From: Labrys monachus
Lineage (GTDB): Bacteria > Pseudomonadota > Alphaproteobacteria > Rhizobiales > Labraceae
NCBI RefSeq assembly: GCF_030814655.1
Contig: NZ_JAUSVK010000001.1
Location: forward strand, 5,649,001 to 5,713,000
Reading direction: 5' to 3'
DNA: 64,000 bases
Of this stretch, positions 17,098 to 25,047 are shown in pieces. Made by a program: the position numbers and the translations under genes. Every line of letters begins with the position of its first letter. Positions within the stretch are counted from its first letter, which is position 1. The notes below the pieces were generated by a model, which saw only the letters and a program-made list of their open reading frames with translations, searched no databases and was not told where the DNA came from.

Positions 17098-18261
17098 TCA
17101 CTTCCCCTCGTGCGGGCGCAGCATCTGGCGGGCGATGATCAGGCGCTGGATCTCGCTGGTGCCGTCCCAGATGCGCTCGACGCGGGCGTCCTTCCACCAG
17201 CCGGCGATGGGCAGCGTGTCCATCAGTCCCATGCCGCCGAAGGTCTGGATGGCGCGGTCGGTCAGCCGGCCGAGCATCTCGGAGGCGGCGAGCTTGGCCA
17301 TGGCGAAATCGGCGTCGGTCGCCTTGCCCTGGTCGAGCAGCCAGGCGGCGCGCAGCGTCAGCAGGTCGGCGGCTTCGAGCTCCACCATCAGGTCGGCCAG
17401 CGGGAAGGACACGCCCTGGAACTGCGAGATCGGCTGGCCGAACTGCTTGCGCTGGCCGGCCCAGGCCAGCGTCTCGTCCATCACCCGTCGCGCCCGGCCG
17501 ACCGAGGTCGCCGCGACGGTGAGGCGGGTGGCGCCGAGCCATTCGCTCATCAGGTCGAAGCCCTTGCCCTCCTCGCCGAGCAAATTGCCGGCCGGGATCT
17601 CGCAATCGTCGAAATAGAGCTCGCAATTGTGGTAGCCGCGATGCGACAGCGCCTGCGGACCGGGCCGCACCGTCAGGCCCGGGGTGTCCTTGTCGACGAG
17701 GAAGCCGGAGATCTGGTTGCGCGGGCCGCGCCTGGTTTCCTCGGTGCCGGTGACGGCGAACAGGATGATGAAGTCGGCCTTGTCGGCATGGCTGATGAAA
17801 TGCTTCTGGCCGTTGACGACGTAGCGCTCGCCCTTGCGCACGGCGCGCGTCTTCATCGAGCGGACGTCGGAGCCGGCGCCCGGCTCGGTCATCGCCAGGC
17901 AATCGGTACGCTCGCCCCGTATCGCCGGCAGGAGCCAGCGCTCGCGCTGCTCGCCGACGCAGCCCTGCAGGATGTTGGAGGGCCGCGCCACCACCATCTG
18001 CAGGCCGTAATTGGCCCGGCCGAGCTCGCGTTCGAGCAGGGCGATCCCGACCGCGTCGAGGCCGCCGCCGCCGAGCTCGACCGGCATGTTGGCGGCATAG
18101 AGCCCGAGATCCATCGCCTTCTGCCGGATCCTGGCGGCAACGTCCTCCGGCACCTCGTCGGTGCGCTCCACCAGCGCCTCGTGGGGATAGAGCTCCTCCT
18201 CGACGAAGCGGCGGACCGTCTCGACCAGCATCGACTGCTCTTCGGTCAACGCGAACTGCAT
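17098..18261 (-). CDS. Acyl-CoA dehydrogenase family protein
   Basis: FAD-dependent dehydrogenase of 387 residues that introduces a C2-C3 double bond into an acyl-CoA. Signatures: LTEEQSMLVETVRRFVEEEL at the start, LAMTEPGAGSDVRSM near residue 130 (flavin-binding motif), GQRKQFGQPISQFQ near 265, and IQTFGGMGLMD followed by RIWDGTSEIQRLIIARQ near the C-terminus. The catalytic base (Glu in most members) cannot be placed with certainty. ATG 18261 is preceded by GGGGAG; a longer open frame upstream belongs to a shadow of the next gene. It lies 77 bases downstream of the AruI-like gene on the same strand. Confidence 0.93.
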   Translation of the reverse strand: MQFALTEEQSMLVETVRRFVEEELYPHEALVERTDEVPEDVAARIRQKAMDLGLYAANMPVELGGGGLDAVGIALLERELGRANYGLQMVVARPSNILQGCVGEQRERWLLPAIRGERTDCLAMTEPGAGSDVRSMKTRAVRKGERYVVNGQKHFISHADKADFIILFAVTGTEETRRGPRNQISGFLVDKDTPGLTVRPGPQALSHRGYHNCELYFDDCEIPAGNLLGEEGKGFDLMSEWLGATRLTVAATSVGRARRVMDETLAWAGQRKQFGQPISQFQGVSFPLADLMVELEAADLLTLRAAWLLDQGKATDADFAMAKLAASEMLGRLTDRAIQTFGGMGLMDTLPIAGWWKDARVERIWDGTSEIQRLIIARQMLRPHEGK

Positions 18262-18338
18262 GGAACTCCCCTGGCTTCCTGATCCGACGTCAATCTCGGC
18301 GATTTCGCCGCGGGCCGGCAAGCCCGCGGCGACACCGA

Positions 18339-19934
18339 TCAGGCATAATCCGACGCGTCCATCTCGATGATCGTGGTGGCGGCCCGGGCCGAGGCGGCGA
18401 GCAGCGCGGCCCGGACCTCCGCGAGGGAGCGCGCCATGCGGTGGTCCGCCCCGAAGGCCTTCGCCATCGCGGCGAAGTCGGTGGCATGCAGGCGGACGCC
18501 GAGCGGCGCGATCTGGTAGCGGACCATGTATTCCTCGATCTCGCCATAGCGCCTGTCGTTCCACAGAAGGACGATCACCGGCGCGCCGGCATCGGCGGCG
18601 CTGGCGAGTTCCGGCATGGTGAAATGCAGGCCGCCATCGCCGATGATGCAGACGACAGGCGCCTCCGGCCGGCCGACCTTGGCGCCGATCGCCGCCGGCA
18701 GGGCATAGCCGAGAGTGCCAAAGCCGGTCGCCGCGCTCATCCAGCGCCGCGGCGCCGGCGGCTCGGCGAGGAAATTGCCGCCATAGCTCGCGGCGGTCGA
18801 ATCGGCGGCCACCACCGCGTCCGGCAGGACCTCCCAGATCGCCTCCAGCAGCGGCAGATGGCGCGTATAACGCGGTTCGGCGCCGTCGAGCCGGGCGGCA
18901 TGCAGGCGCTGCGCATAGGCCTCCCCGCCCGGACGCGGGCGCGTCAGCAGGGGCGCGAGCAGGGCGGCGAAGCGGCCGGCATCGCCGACCACCGGCAAAG
19001 CGGGCACCGCGTTGCGGCCGAGCTGGCGTGCATCGATGTCGACGCGGATGACCGCGCCCTTCAGGCCGAGCCCGGCATCGCCGTACCAGAAGTCGGTCTC
19101 GCCGAGCTCGGTGCCGAGGGCCAGGACGACGTCGGCTTCGTCGAGCATGGCGTGCTGGGCCGCCGTCAGCACGCAGCCGCCCGCGAGCAGCGGATGGCCG
19201 CCGGGCAGGATGCCCTTGGCGTTGGTGGTGAGGAGCGTCGCCGCGCCGAGCGTCTCGACGAGCGCGCGGACGGCCGGCGCACCCGCCACGCAGCCGCCGC
19301 CTGCGATCACCAGCGGGTTGCGGGCTGCGTCGAGGAGGCGCGCCGCCGCTTCGACGTCGTCCATGCACGGCGGCGGCGGCCCGGCCGGCCGGCGCGCGCC
19401 GCTATCGGGAACGAGGAAGGGCTCCGACAGGAGATCGATCGGGATCTCGATCAGCACCGGGCCGGGACGCGAGGAGGCGAGGAAGGCGAAGGCCTCGTCC
19501 AGGGCCGGGACGAGCTGGCCGGCGGTGAGCACCGTCAGCGCCAGCGCGGAAATCTCGCGCCCGACGATCGACTGCCCGCGCAATTCGTGCAGGCGTCCCT
19601 CGCCCCGTCCGAGGGTCGCCCGCGGATTGAGGGTGGTGATCACCAGCATGGGGATGCTGTCGGCGAGCGCCTGTGCCATGGCGGTCGCGGCATTGAGCAG
19701 CCCCGGGCCGGTCACGATGAAGCAGGCGGCGGGCCTTCCGGTGGCGCGGGCATAGCCGTCGGCCATGAAGCCGGCGCCCTGTTCGTGGCGGGGCGTGACA
19801 TGGGTGAGGCCCGATCCGGGCAGGCCGCGATAGAGCTCGACGGTGTGCACGCCGGGGATGCCGAACACGGTGTCGATGCCGCGCTGGACCAGCAGCCCGG
19901 GGATGGCGGAGCCGAGAGGCGGATGGTCGGTCAT
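18339..19934 (-). CDS. aruI: Thiamine-diphosphate enzyme, 5-guanidino-2-oxopentanoate decarboxylase-like
   Basis: Protein of 531 residues of the acetolactate synthase-like family. The N-terminal segment DTVFGIPGVHTVELYRGLPG, followed by HEQGAGFMADGYAR (catalytic Glu) and FIVTGPGLLNAATAM, is strikingly like AruI of Pseudomonas, which decarboxylates 5-guanidino-2-oxopentanoate in the arginine transaminase pathway. The C-terminal thiamine-diphosphate motif GDGGLHFTMPELASA ... LLWN is intact. ATG 19934 has AAGGGG upstream. The neighbour upstream on the same strand is an AruH-like aminotransferase, which supports the assignment; a palindromic repeat separates them. An acetolactate synthase role is less likely because no small subunit is nearby. 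Confidence 0.78.
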   Translation of the reverse strand: MTDHPPLGSAIPGLLVQRGIDTVFGIPGVHTVELYRGLPGSGLTHVTPRHEQGAGFMADGYARATGRPAACFIVTGPGLLNAATAMAQALADSIPMLVITTLNPRATLGRGEGRLHELRGQSIVGREISALALTVLTAGQLVPALDEAFAFLASSRPGPVLIEIPIDLLSEPFLVPDSGARRPAGPPPPCMDDVEAAARLLDAARNPLVIAGGGCVAGAPAVRALVETLGAATLLTTNAKGILPGGHPLLAGGCVLTAAQHAMLDEADVVLALGTELGETDFWYGDAGLGLKGAVIRVDIDARQLGRNAVPALPVVGDAGRFAALLAPLLTRPRPGGEAYAQRLHAARLDGAEPRYTRHLPLLEAIWEVLPDAVVAADSTAASYGGNFLAEPPAPRRWMSAATGFGTLGYALPAAIGAKVGRPEAPVVCIIGDGGLHFTMPELASAADAGAPVIVLLWNDRRYGEIEEYMVRYQIAPLGVRLHATDFAAMAKAFGADHRMARSLAEVRAALLAASARAATTIIEMDASDYA

Positions 19935-19944
19935 GGAACCCCTT

Positions 19945-20037
19945 GGGAGCGTGGACATCCTGTCCGCCTCTTTGTCTTCTGTGACGTTTCCGATGTTGTG
20001 TGACGTTTCCAAGCGGCGGACGGGATGTCCGCGCTCC
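19945..20037. repeat. Palindromic repeat (copy C) between the two Aru-like genes
   Basis: Arms gggagcgtggacatcctgtc (from 19945) and, inverted, gacgggatgtccgcgctcc (ending 20037). The loop holds a direct repeat tgtgacgtttcc (19980-19991 and 19999-20010). It fills the whole gap between two genes of one operon. Confidence 0.75.
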
Positions 20038-20042
20038 GGCGT

Positions 20043-21230
20043 TCAGGCCGCCTTGCCCTGGCTGAGGCGGATGGCGAGGCGGATCATCCGGCTCGCCGCC
20101 TCGCGCAGCATGGGCGCCTCGGCGGTGAGGCTGACGCGGACATGCCCCGATGCCTGGCGGCCGAAGGAGGAGCCCGGCATCACCGCCACCCGTTCCTCGT
20201 CGAGCAGGCGCCAGGCGAAGGCCTCGCCGTCGAGCCCGGTGCCGGAGACGTCGACCATGGCGAACATGCCGCCTTCGGGCATGGCGCAGCGCAGGCCCGG
20301 CGCGTTGGCGAGCGCCTCGGGAAAGATCGCGGCGCGGCGGGCGAGGACCTCGACCATCTCGGTGCATTCGGGGAAGGCGGCGCCGATGGCCTTCGCCGCG
20401 GCATCCTGGATGAAGGGCTGGGCGCCGAACAGCATGGTCTCCGACACCGGCAGCAGGCGGTCGATGAACTCGACCGGGCCGACGCACCAGCCGGACCGGA
20501 AGCCCGGCAGCATATGCGACTTCGAGATCGAGGAGACGACGACGGTGCGCTCGGCGCCCGCCGGCAGGTCGAAGGGCGAGGCGAAGGCCGCGCCATAGGC
20601 CATCGTCTCGTAGACCTCGTCCGACACGATCCACAGATCGTGCCGGCGGCAGACCTCGACGATCTCGGCGATCTCGGCCGCCGAAAGCGTCGCGCCCGTC
20701 GGGTTGTGCGGCGAGTTGAGCAGCAGCGCCCGCGAGCGCGGCGTGATGCGGGCCTCGATGTCGGCGGCGCGCATGTGGAAGCCGTTCGCCGGGTCGAGCG
20801 GCACATAGGCAACGTCGGCGCCGGACGAGCGGATCACGCCCTCATAGGTGGCGTAGAGCGGATCGCCGACCAGCACCTCGTCGCCCGCCTCCGCCAGCAC
20901 GCGCATGGCGGCGTAGAGGGCCGTCTGCGTGCCCGGCATATAGGCGACATTGCCGGCGGTGACCGCCCGTCCCGTCCGCGCCGCATATTTGGCGGCGATC
21001 GCCTCCACGACGACGCTCTCGCCCCGCCCGCCGGTATATCGGGTGCGCCGGGCATGCAGGCCGGCGATCGCCGCATCGATCAGCGCCTGCGGCGCCGGCG
21101 TGTCCGGCTCGCCGATGGTGAGCTCGATGATATCCTCGCCGCTGCCGACCCGCCGGCGGCTCTCCTGATGCAGGACCCACTTGTCCGCGCCGAGGCCCGC
21201 CAGACGATCGGTAACGGAAGCAAAGCGCAC
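20043..21230 (-). CDS. aruH: Class I aminotransferase, arginine:pyruvate transaminase-like
   Basis: PLP-dependent aminotransferase of 395 residues. It has ELTIGEPDTPAP near residue 35, LNSPHNPTGA near 165, IVSDEVYETM near 195 and the PLP lysine in SSISKSHMLPGFRSGW near 235. Similarity of layout to AruH, and the adjacent AruI-like gene, suggest it transfers the alpha-amino group of arginine to pyruvate. Other class I aminotransferases have the same motifs, so substrate is inferred from context. Start GTG 21230 is supported by AGGAG six bases upstream. It is the first gene of the aruH-aruI-acyl-CoA dehydrogenase run. Confidence 0.75.
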   Translation of the reverse strand: MRFASVTDRLAGLGADKWVLHQESRRRVGSGEDIIELTIGEPDTPAPQALIDAAIAGLHARRTRYTGGRGESVVVEAIAAKYAARTGRAVTAGNVAYMPGTQTALYAAMRVLAEAGDEVLVGDPLYATYEGVIRSSGADVAYVPLDPANGFHMRAADIEARITPRSRALLLNSPHNPTGATLSAAEIAEIVEVCRRHDLWIVSDEVYETMAYGAAFASPFDLPAGAERTVVVSSISKSHMLPGFRSGWCVGPVEFIDRLLPVSETMLFGAQPFIQDAAAKAIGAAFPECTEMVEVLARRAAIFPEALANAPGLRCAMPEGGMFAMVDVSGTGLDGEAFAWRLLDEERVAVMPGSSFGRQASGHVRVSLTAEAPMLREAASRMIRLAIRLSQGKAA

Positions 21231-21392
21231 GGCGGACTCCTGGCAGGCCTTCGAGGATGAGGGATGGGAACGGCCAATAGCACGGTCTCCCGGCCGGCGT
21301 AACCCCGGGCAGGCCTTGATTCCACCCGCCGCGACGCCGCACTTTTGTCCGTTTAATGAAGCATCGCACCGCCACCGGCACGCCGAGCTGCG

Positions 21393-21707
21393 TCAGCCGC
21401 TGATCGATGAGAACGAAAACAGGCCCGGCTTGTCGTCCATCTGGTCGGGGGCCGCCATGACGATGCCATGCTCCAGGTTGGGCCGATGAATGTTCCATCC
21501 GATCGACATTTCCATATTCCTGTCGTTCGTGATCCGCAGGCCGCGTTCGTTGCGCCGCATGCCTGCCCGGCCTGTCTCGTGCGCCTGTATGGTCTCGATC
21601 TTCTGGACATGCGTGCCGAGGAAGGCGGCCATGTACGGCGAACCGTAGTCGGGGTCTGATGCTTCGATCGGCACGATCGGGTCTGTCCCCGGTATATCTT
21701 TTCGCAT
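21393..21707 (-). CDS. Hypothetical protein, possibly a fragment
   Basis: Open frame of 104 residues between the aminotransferase gene and the IS630 element. It is rich in Met, Asn and Asp (PIEASDPDYGSPYMAAFLG, ETGRAGMRRNERGLRITNDR), a composition unlike the Arg-rich shadows common elsewhere here, so it may be real. I recognise no family. No good ribosome-binding sequence precedes the ATG. The IS630 insertion begins 67 bases upstream, so the gene may have been disrupted. Confidence 0.35.
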   Translation of the reverse strand: MRKDIPGTDPIVPIEASDPDYGSPYMAAFLGTHVQKIETIQAHETGRAGMRRNERGLRITNDRNMEMSIGWNIHRPNLEHGIVMAAPDQMDDKPGLFSFSSISG

Positions 21708-21773
21708 ATCCGCGAGGGTGGGAAATTCCCTTGTATGCTGAAGGGCAATGGACCGATTCTCTCCTAGCCGCCT

Positions 21774-22835
21774 TAGAGCGAAATTGTTCAGACTGTAGAA
21801 TATCCAGCATTAGAGAAGTAATTTCTGCATTCGGACGGGGAGAAGCGCGGGAGAGTTTTGGCGATTTCGTCCCAGAGATCGTGGATGGATCGGGTTGCAG
21901 CCGCGCGCAGGAGAGCTTTGAGCTTTGCGAAGAGGTTCTCGATCGGATTGAGATCGGGGGAGTAGGCGGGCAAGTAAAGCAGTTCCGCCCCTGCGGCCTC
22001 GATGGCTTGGCGCACACCCGGGACTTTGTGGCTGCTCAGATTGTCCATGATGACGATATCGCCGTAATTGAGGGTGGGAACGAGGATCTGCGCGACATAG
22101 GCCTTGAAGCAATCGCCGTTGACTGGGCCGTCGAGCACGCAGGGAGCTGTCAATCCCCCGCTGCGCAGAGCGCCAATGAAGGTCGTGGTTTTCCAATGGC
22201 CATGCGGCACGTAGTCGATCAGGCGCTGTCCGCGCTTGCACCTGCCGTAGTGGCGCGCCATCGCGGTCGAGGCCCAGGTCTCGTCAATGAAGACCAGACG
22301 CGAGGGCCTCAGCCAGATTTGGTTGCTGTGCCATTTGCGGCGAGCGGCCGCGACATCGGGGCGTTTTTGCTCGCTGGCGTGGATCGTCTTTTTTTATATG
22401 TCAGCCCAAGCCGCTTGAGCATATGCCACATCGGGGCATGGCTGATGCTGACCCCCAATTCTTCCTCCGCCCAGGCCCGCAGATCCGCGACACGCGCATC
22501 CGGATCCGCCGCGACCTTGGCCCGCAGAACCTCTTCATGCTTGGCAAGCTTGAGCGGAACATGATTGCGCTGGGGGCGGGCACTGACCTCCCCCGTCGCG
22601 CACCGCCGCGCTGCCGCCTTGTAGATGTAGGACACACTCACCCTGAAGATTGGTGCGATCGTGCTCGCCGACATCCCGCTATCCAGCGCCCCAAGCACAC
22701 GATCTCGCAAATCCTGCGAATAGGCTTCACCACGCTTCGTCATGCTTCATCTCCGGAATAGCCCGGAAACCTATGAATCACACTAAGCCATCCAGTGGAA
22801 TCCCTTCCGATTCCACTCAGACAAATTCCGCTCTA
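21774..22835. mobile_element. IS630 family insertion sequence
   Basis: Inverted ends match: gagcgaaattgttcag at the left and, inverted, gagcggaatttgtctg at the right, each preceded by TA (21774-21775 and 22834-22835), the target duplication of IS630/Tc1-mariner elements. It encloses one transposase gene read on the minus strand. Length without target is 1058 bases, normal for the family. Confidence 0.85.
21788..22743 (-). CDS. IS630 family transposase (two frames, -1 frameshift)
   Basis: The first frame (22743 to 22309) gives a helix-turn-helix region (YSQDLRDRVLGALDSGMSAS, GISPIF-like IAPIFRVSVSYIYK) up to GLTYKK. The second frame (ending 21788) carries the DDE catalytic part: LVFIDETW just after the shift, IVIMDNLSSHK near the middle and LPAYSPDLNPIE with the third acidic residue. 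The switch occurs at a run of seven A residues (T run 22389-22395 on the plus strand); a -1 slip there gives KKTIHASEQ and a continuous transposase. Many IS630 members use programmed frameshifting at such runs, so the gene is probably functional rather than broken. Confidence 0.85.
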
Positions 22836-22999
22836 ATGCACGGCGATAAGCTTTTGACGGCCTGAAGCGACGATTTGGTTGCCGTTGCGGTGGTTTTCCA
22901 CGCGCCTCGTCAGGCGCCGGGATTGCTCCGTCGTGATGGCAGTCTTGGGTTTGCAGGTTGGGGTCGACGGGTTTGTTTCGGGGCGTGTGCGCCCCATCG

Positions 23000-24340
23000 T
23001 TATGTCGCGAGTTGGGGGATGCGATCGAGGACGATGCGCAGGATGCGCTGGTCGGGGCACGATGTCGGCAGGTGCAGGCGGATTTGCGATTTCATCTCGA
23101 CCACCCGCGCGGCGATTTTGATGAGGCGCACTCGCAGCGTGTCGAATTGGGCGACGGCAAAGCTCGAGCGCCTCGGCATCGCGGCCCGCAAGCCCCACAT
23201 CAGCCAGTAAGCACCGGCATGCAGGAATAGACGGAACTGGTTGGCTGTCGCTCTGGTGCAGGAGGTGCGGTCGGCGGCAAGATGCGTCTTCCACGACTTG
23301 ATGTGGTTCTCGGCCGCGCCGCGCCGGCAGTAGACATCCTCGTAGAGCGCCTTGGCCTTCCCACCGGCAAGGTTGGTGACGACGAAGCGGGTATCGGCAC
23401 CTTGGGCGCCGACCTCGACGCGGGCAATGATGCGCTCCACGCGGCTCCAACTGACGGCGCCGTCAAGGAACTCCTTGAAGCGACGGACCTTGCCCGTCTT
23501 GGTCGACGCTTCCAAGCGCGCCGTCGTGCTGGCCTCCAGATCCGAGACATGCTCGCGCAGCGTCGTGGTGGGCGCCAGGCCGAGGATGAAGTCGACACCA
23601 TTGGCGCGGCACCAGTCGATGACCGGCGGACTGCAGTAGTGGCTGTCGGCCCGGATCAGGATCCGAGTGTTCGGCCAATTGCTCCGGATCGCCCGCACGA
23701 GGCGGCGCAGGTGGGGACGGATCTCAGCCCCGCTCGGCCGCTTCGCCGGTCGCAGGACCGCACCAACGAAGCGACCGGCACCATCGAACACAACAATCGG
23801 CTGGAAGCCGTATTCGTCGTGATGGGCATTGAACAGGCGGAGCTGTTGGCCTCCGTGCACAGCGTCGAAGGTGTCGTCAATGTCGAGCACGATCCGCTTG
23901 GGAACCTGTCGGAAGGAGGCGCAATAAAGGTCGACCATCGCCCGGCCCATCGCGACCAGCTCTCGCACGCCGGGCAGGTTCTCCAGCCGGCACAGCGTCG
24001 ATTGCGAGGCCAGATCCCGACCCGACGGCAGCGCATCCTGGGCCATCTTGAAGACCGGATCGCGGCGCAGCCGGTTGGCGTCGTTGCCGTCCTCGTAGCC
24101 GGCGGCGATCATCTTCATGCGAAAGCCGATCATGTCCGCCAGGCTGTGGACGACCTGATCCGGGTTGCGCGGATCGTCGATGCAGCGCGCCAGACGCTCG
24201 GCCACCCGCAACCGCTTTTCCACCTCGGCCAGAGCCAGAACGCCGCTGTTGGACGACAGCATGCCGCCGTCGAAACGGGCGACGACGGACTTGCCCCGAA
24301 CAGATGACAAACCGCTCAGCGGCAGCGTAAGATCATTCAT
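23000..24340 (-). CDS. IS1380 family transposase
   Basis: Protein of 446 residues with the IS1380 pattern: NSGVLALAEVEKRL near the N-terminus, MIGFRMKMIAAGYEDGNDAN, then the DDE positions in IVLDIDDTFDAVHG, ILIRADSHYCSP and the later Glu in RRGAAENHIKSWK. ATG 24340 is preferred to the TTG at 24361. Short inverted matches gatttggttgc (22872-22882) and gcaaccaaatc (24381-24391) probably belong to the terminal repeats, so the element spans roughly 22.87-24.4 kb. It adjoins the IS630 copy and together they separate the Aru-like genes from the second toxin locus. Confidence 0.9.
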   Translation of the reverse strand: MNDLTLPLSGLSSVRGKSVVARFDGGMLSSNSGVLALAEVEKRLRVAERLARCIDDPRNPDQVVHSLADMIGFRMKMIAAGYEDGNDANRLRRDPVFKMAQDALPSGRDLASQSTLCRLENLPGVRELVAMGRAMVDLYCASFRQVPKRIVLDIDDTFDAVHGGQQLRLFNAHHDEYGFQPIVVFDGAGRFVGAVLRPAKRPSGAEIRPHLRRLVRAIRSNWPNTRILIRADSHYCSPPVIDWCRANGVDFILGLAPTTTLREHVSDLEASTTARLEASTKTGKVRRFKEFLDGAVSWSRVERIIARVEVGAQGADTRFVVTNLAGGKAKALYEDVYCRRGAAENHIKSWKTHLAADRTSCTRATANQFRLFLHAGAYWLMWGLRAAMPRRSSFAVAQFDTLRVRLIKIAARVVEMKSQIRLHLPTSCPDQRILRIVLDRIPQLAT

Positions 24341-24561
24341 GGCGGGTGTGGTCTCCGGCAAATGGTTGGATCGGCTTAAGCAACCAAATCCTACGTCATT
24401 TCAACGGCTTGCACCACATCCGCCAACCACCGTGAATTTTTCGGGCCTAGTTAGGGCCGGATTTAGCGTAGAACCAAAACCGACCCTGGTGATCTCATTG
24501 ATGTAAAGCCCGAAGGAGCGCGAGAAGGCTTTTTATTTCAAATCCATATGTAATTCGATAT

Positions 24562-25047
24562 TCAAAGAACAATATCCTGTTCTCCGACCTCCGTTACCTT
24601 GTTGTCGATCATCGCAACACCAAGCCCGAGGCTTGTATCCCACGTACAATCCAACAGAAAAACAATTTTGTTCTCCCATATCCCATAATGCGGTTTTATA
24701 ATTATTGCCTGCAACGAAACCAAATCTTTCAGTCCATTGACATCCGAGACGATAGGCATCAGCTCGTCAGCAGAGTCTCCTAAATCATTTCGCAAATTAT
24801 TCAAAATAGAAAGATAATATTTATAAATTGCATTTTCAATATCACTAAAGCATTTATTTTTATTCCGATCGAATTTGAGGAAGGTCTCTTGTTGTTCAGT
24901 CGACGGCAATATATCGGGTTCTTCCCATTCTACTTCTAGCTCAACCTCCTTACTTTCACCAAACATCGAAACTCTATAATTTCGAATCCAGGCCCACTCC
25001 GTCTGATCGAGTTCCCCGAAGACCGGATCATTCAGTTTCGTTATCAT
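24562..25047 (-). CDS. Predicted immunity protein, DUF6985-like
   Basis: Cytoplasmic protein of 161 residues, strongly acidic and AT-rich in base composition. The layout matches my recollection of DUF6985: an N-terminal strand pair ending in VELEVEWEEPD, STEQQETFLKF, IENAIYKYYLS, then a C-terminal CTWDTSLGLGVAMID with VTEVGEQD. Such proteins often neighbour nuclease toxins. Its ATG at 25047 lies 20 bases inside the toxin gene and is preceded by AAGAGGAAGG, so it is translated together with the toxin. The alternative ATG 25071 lies further inside the toxin. Predicted to block the HNH nuclease tip. Confidence 0.65.
   Translation of the reverse strand: MITKLNDPVFGELDQTEWAWIRNYRVSMFGESKEVELEVEWEEPDILPSTEQQETFLKFDRNKNKCFSDIENAIYKYYLSILNNLRNDLGDSADELMPIVSDVNGLKDLVSLQAIIIKPHYGIWENKIVFLLDCTWDTSLGLGVAMIDNKVTEVGEQDIVL

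Noticed and set aside
17098-19368. 756-residue frame joining the acyl-CoA dehydrogenase to upstream sequence
   Set aside because: The N-terminal 370 residues are a shadow of the AruI-like gene; the dehydrogenase has its own ATG and ribosome-binding sequence at 18261.
24505-24534. Hairpin AAAGCC/GGCTTT with T tail near the immunity gene
   Set aside because: Stem of only six pairs with a 16-base loop and the T tail on the plus strand, where no gene ends.
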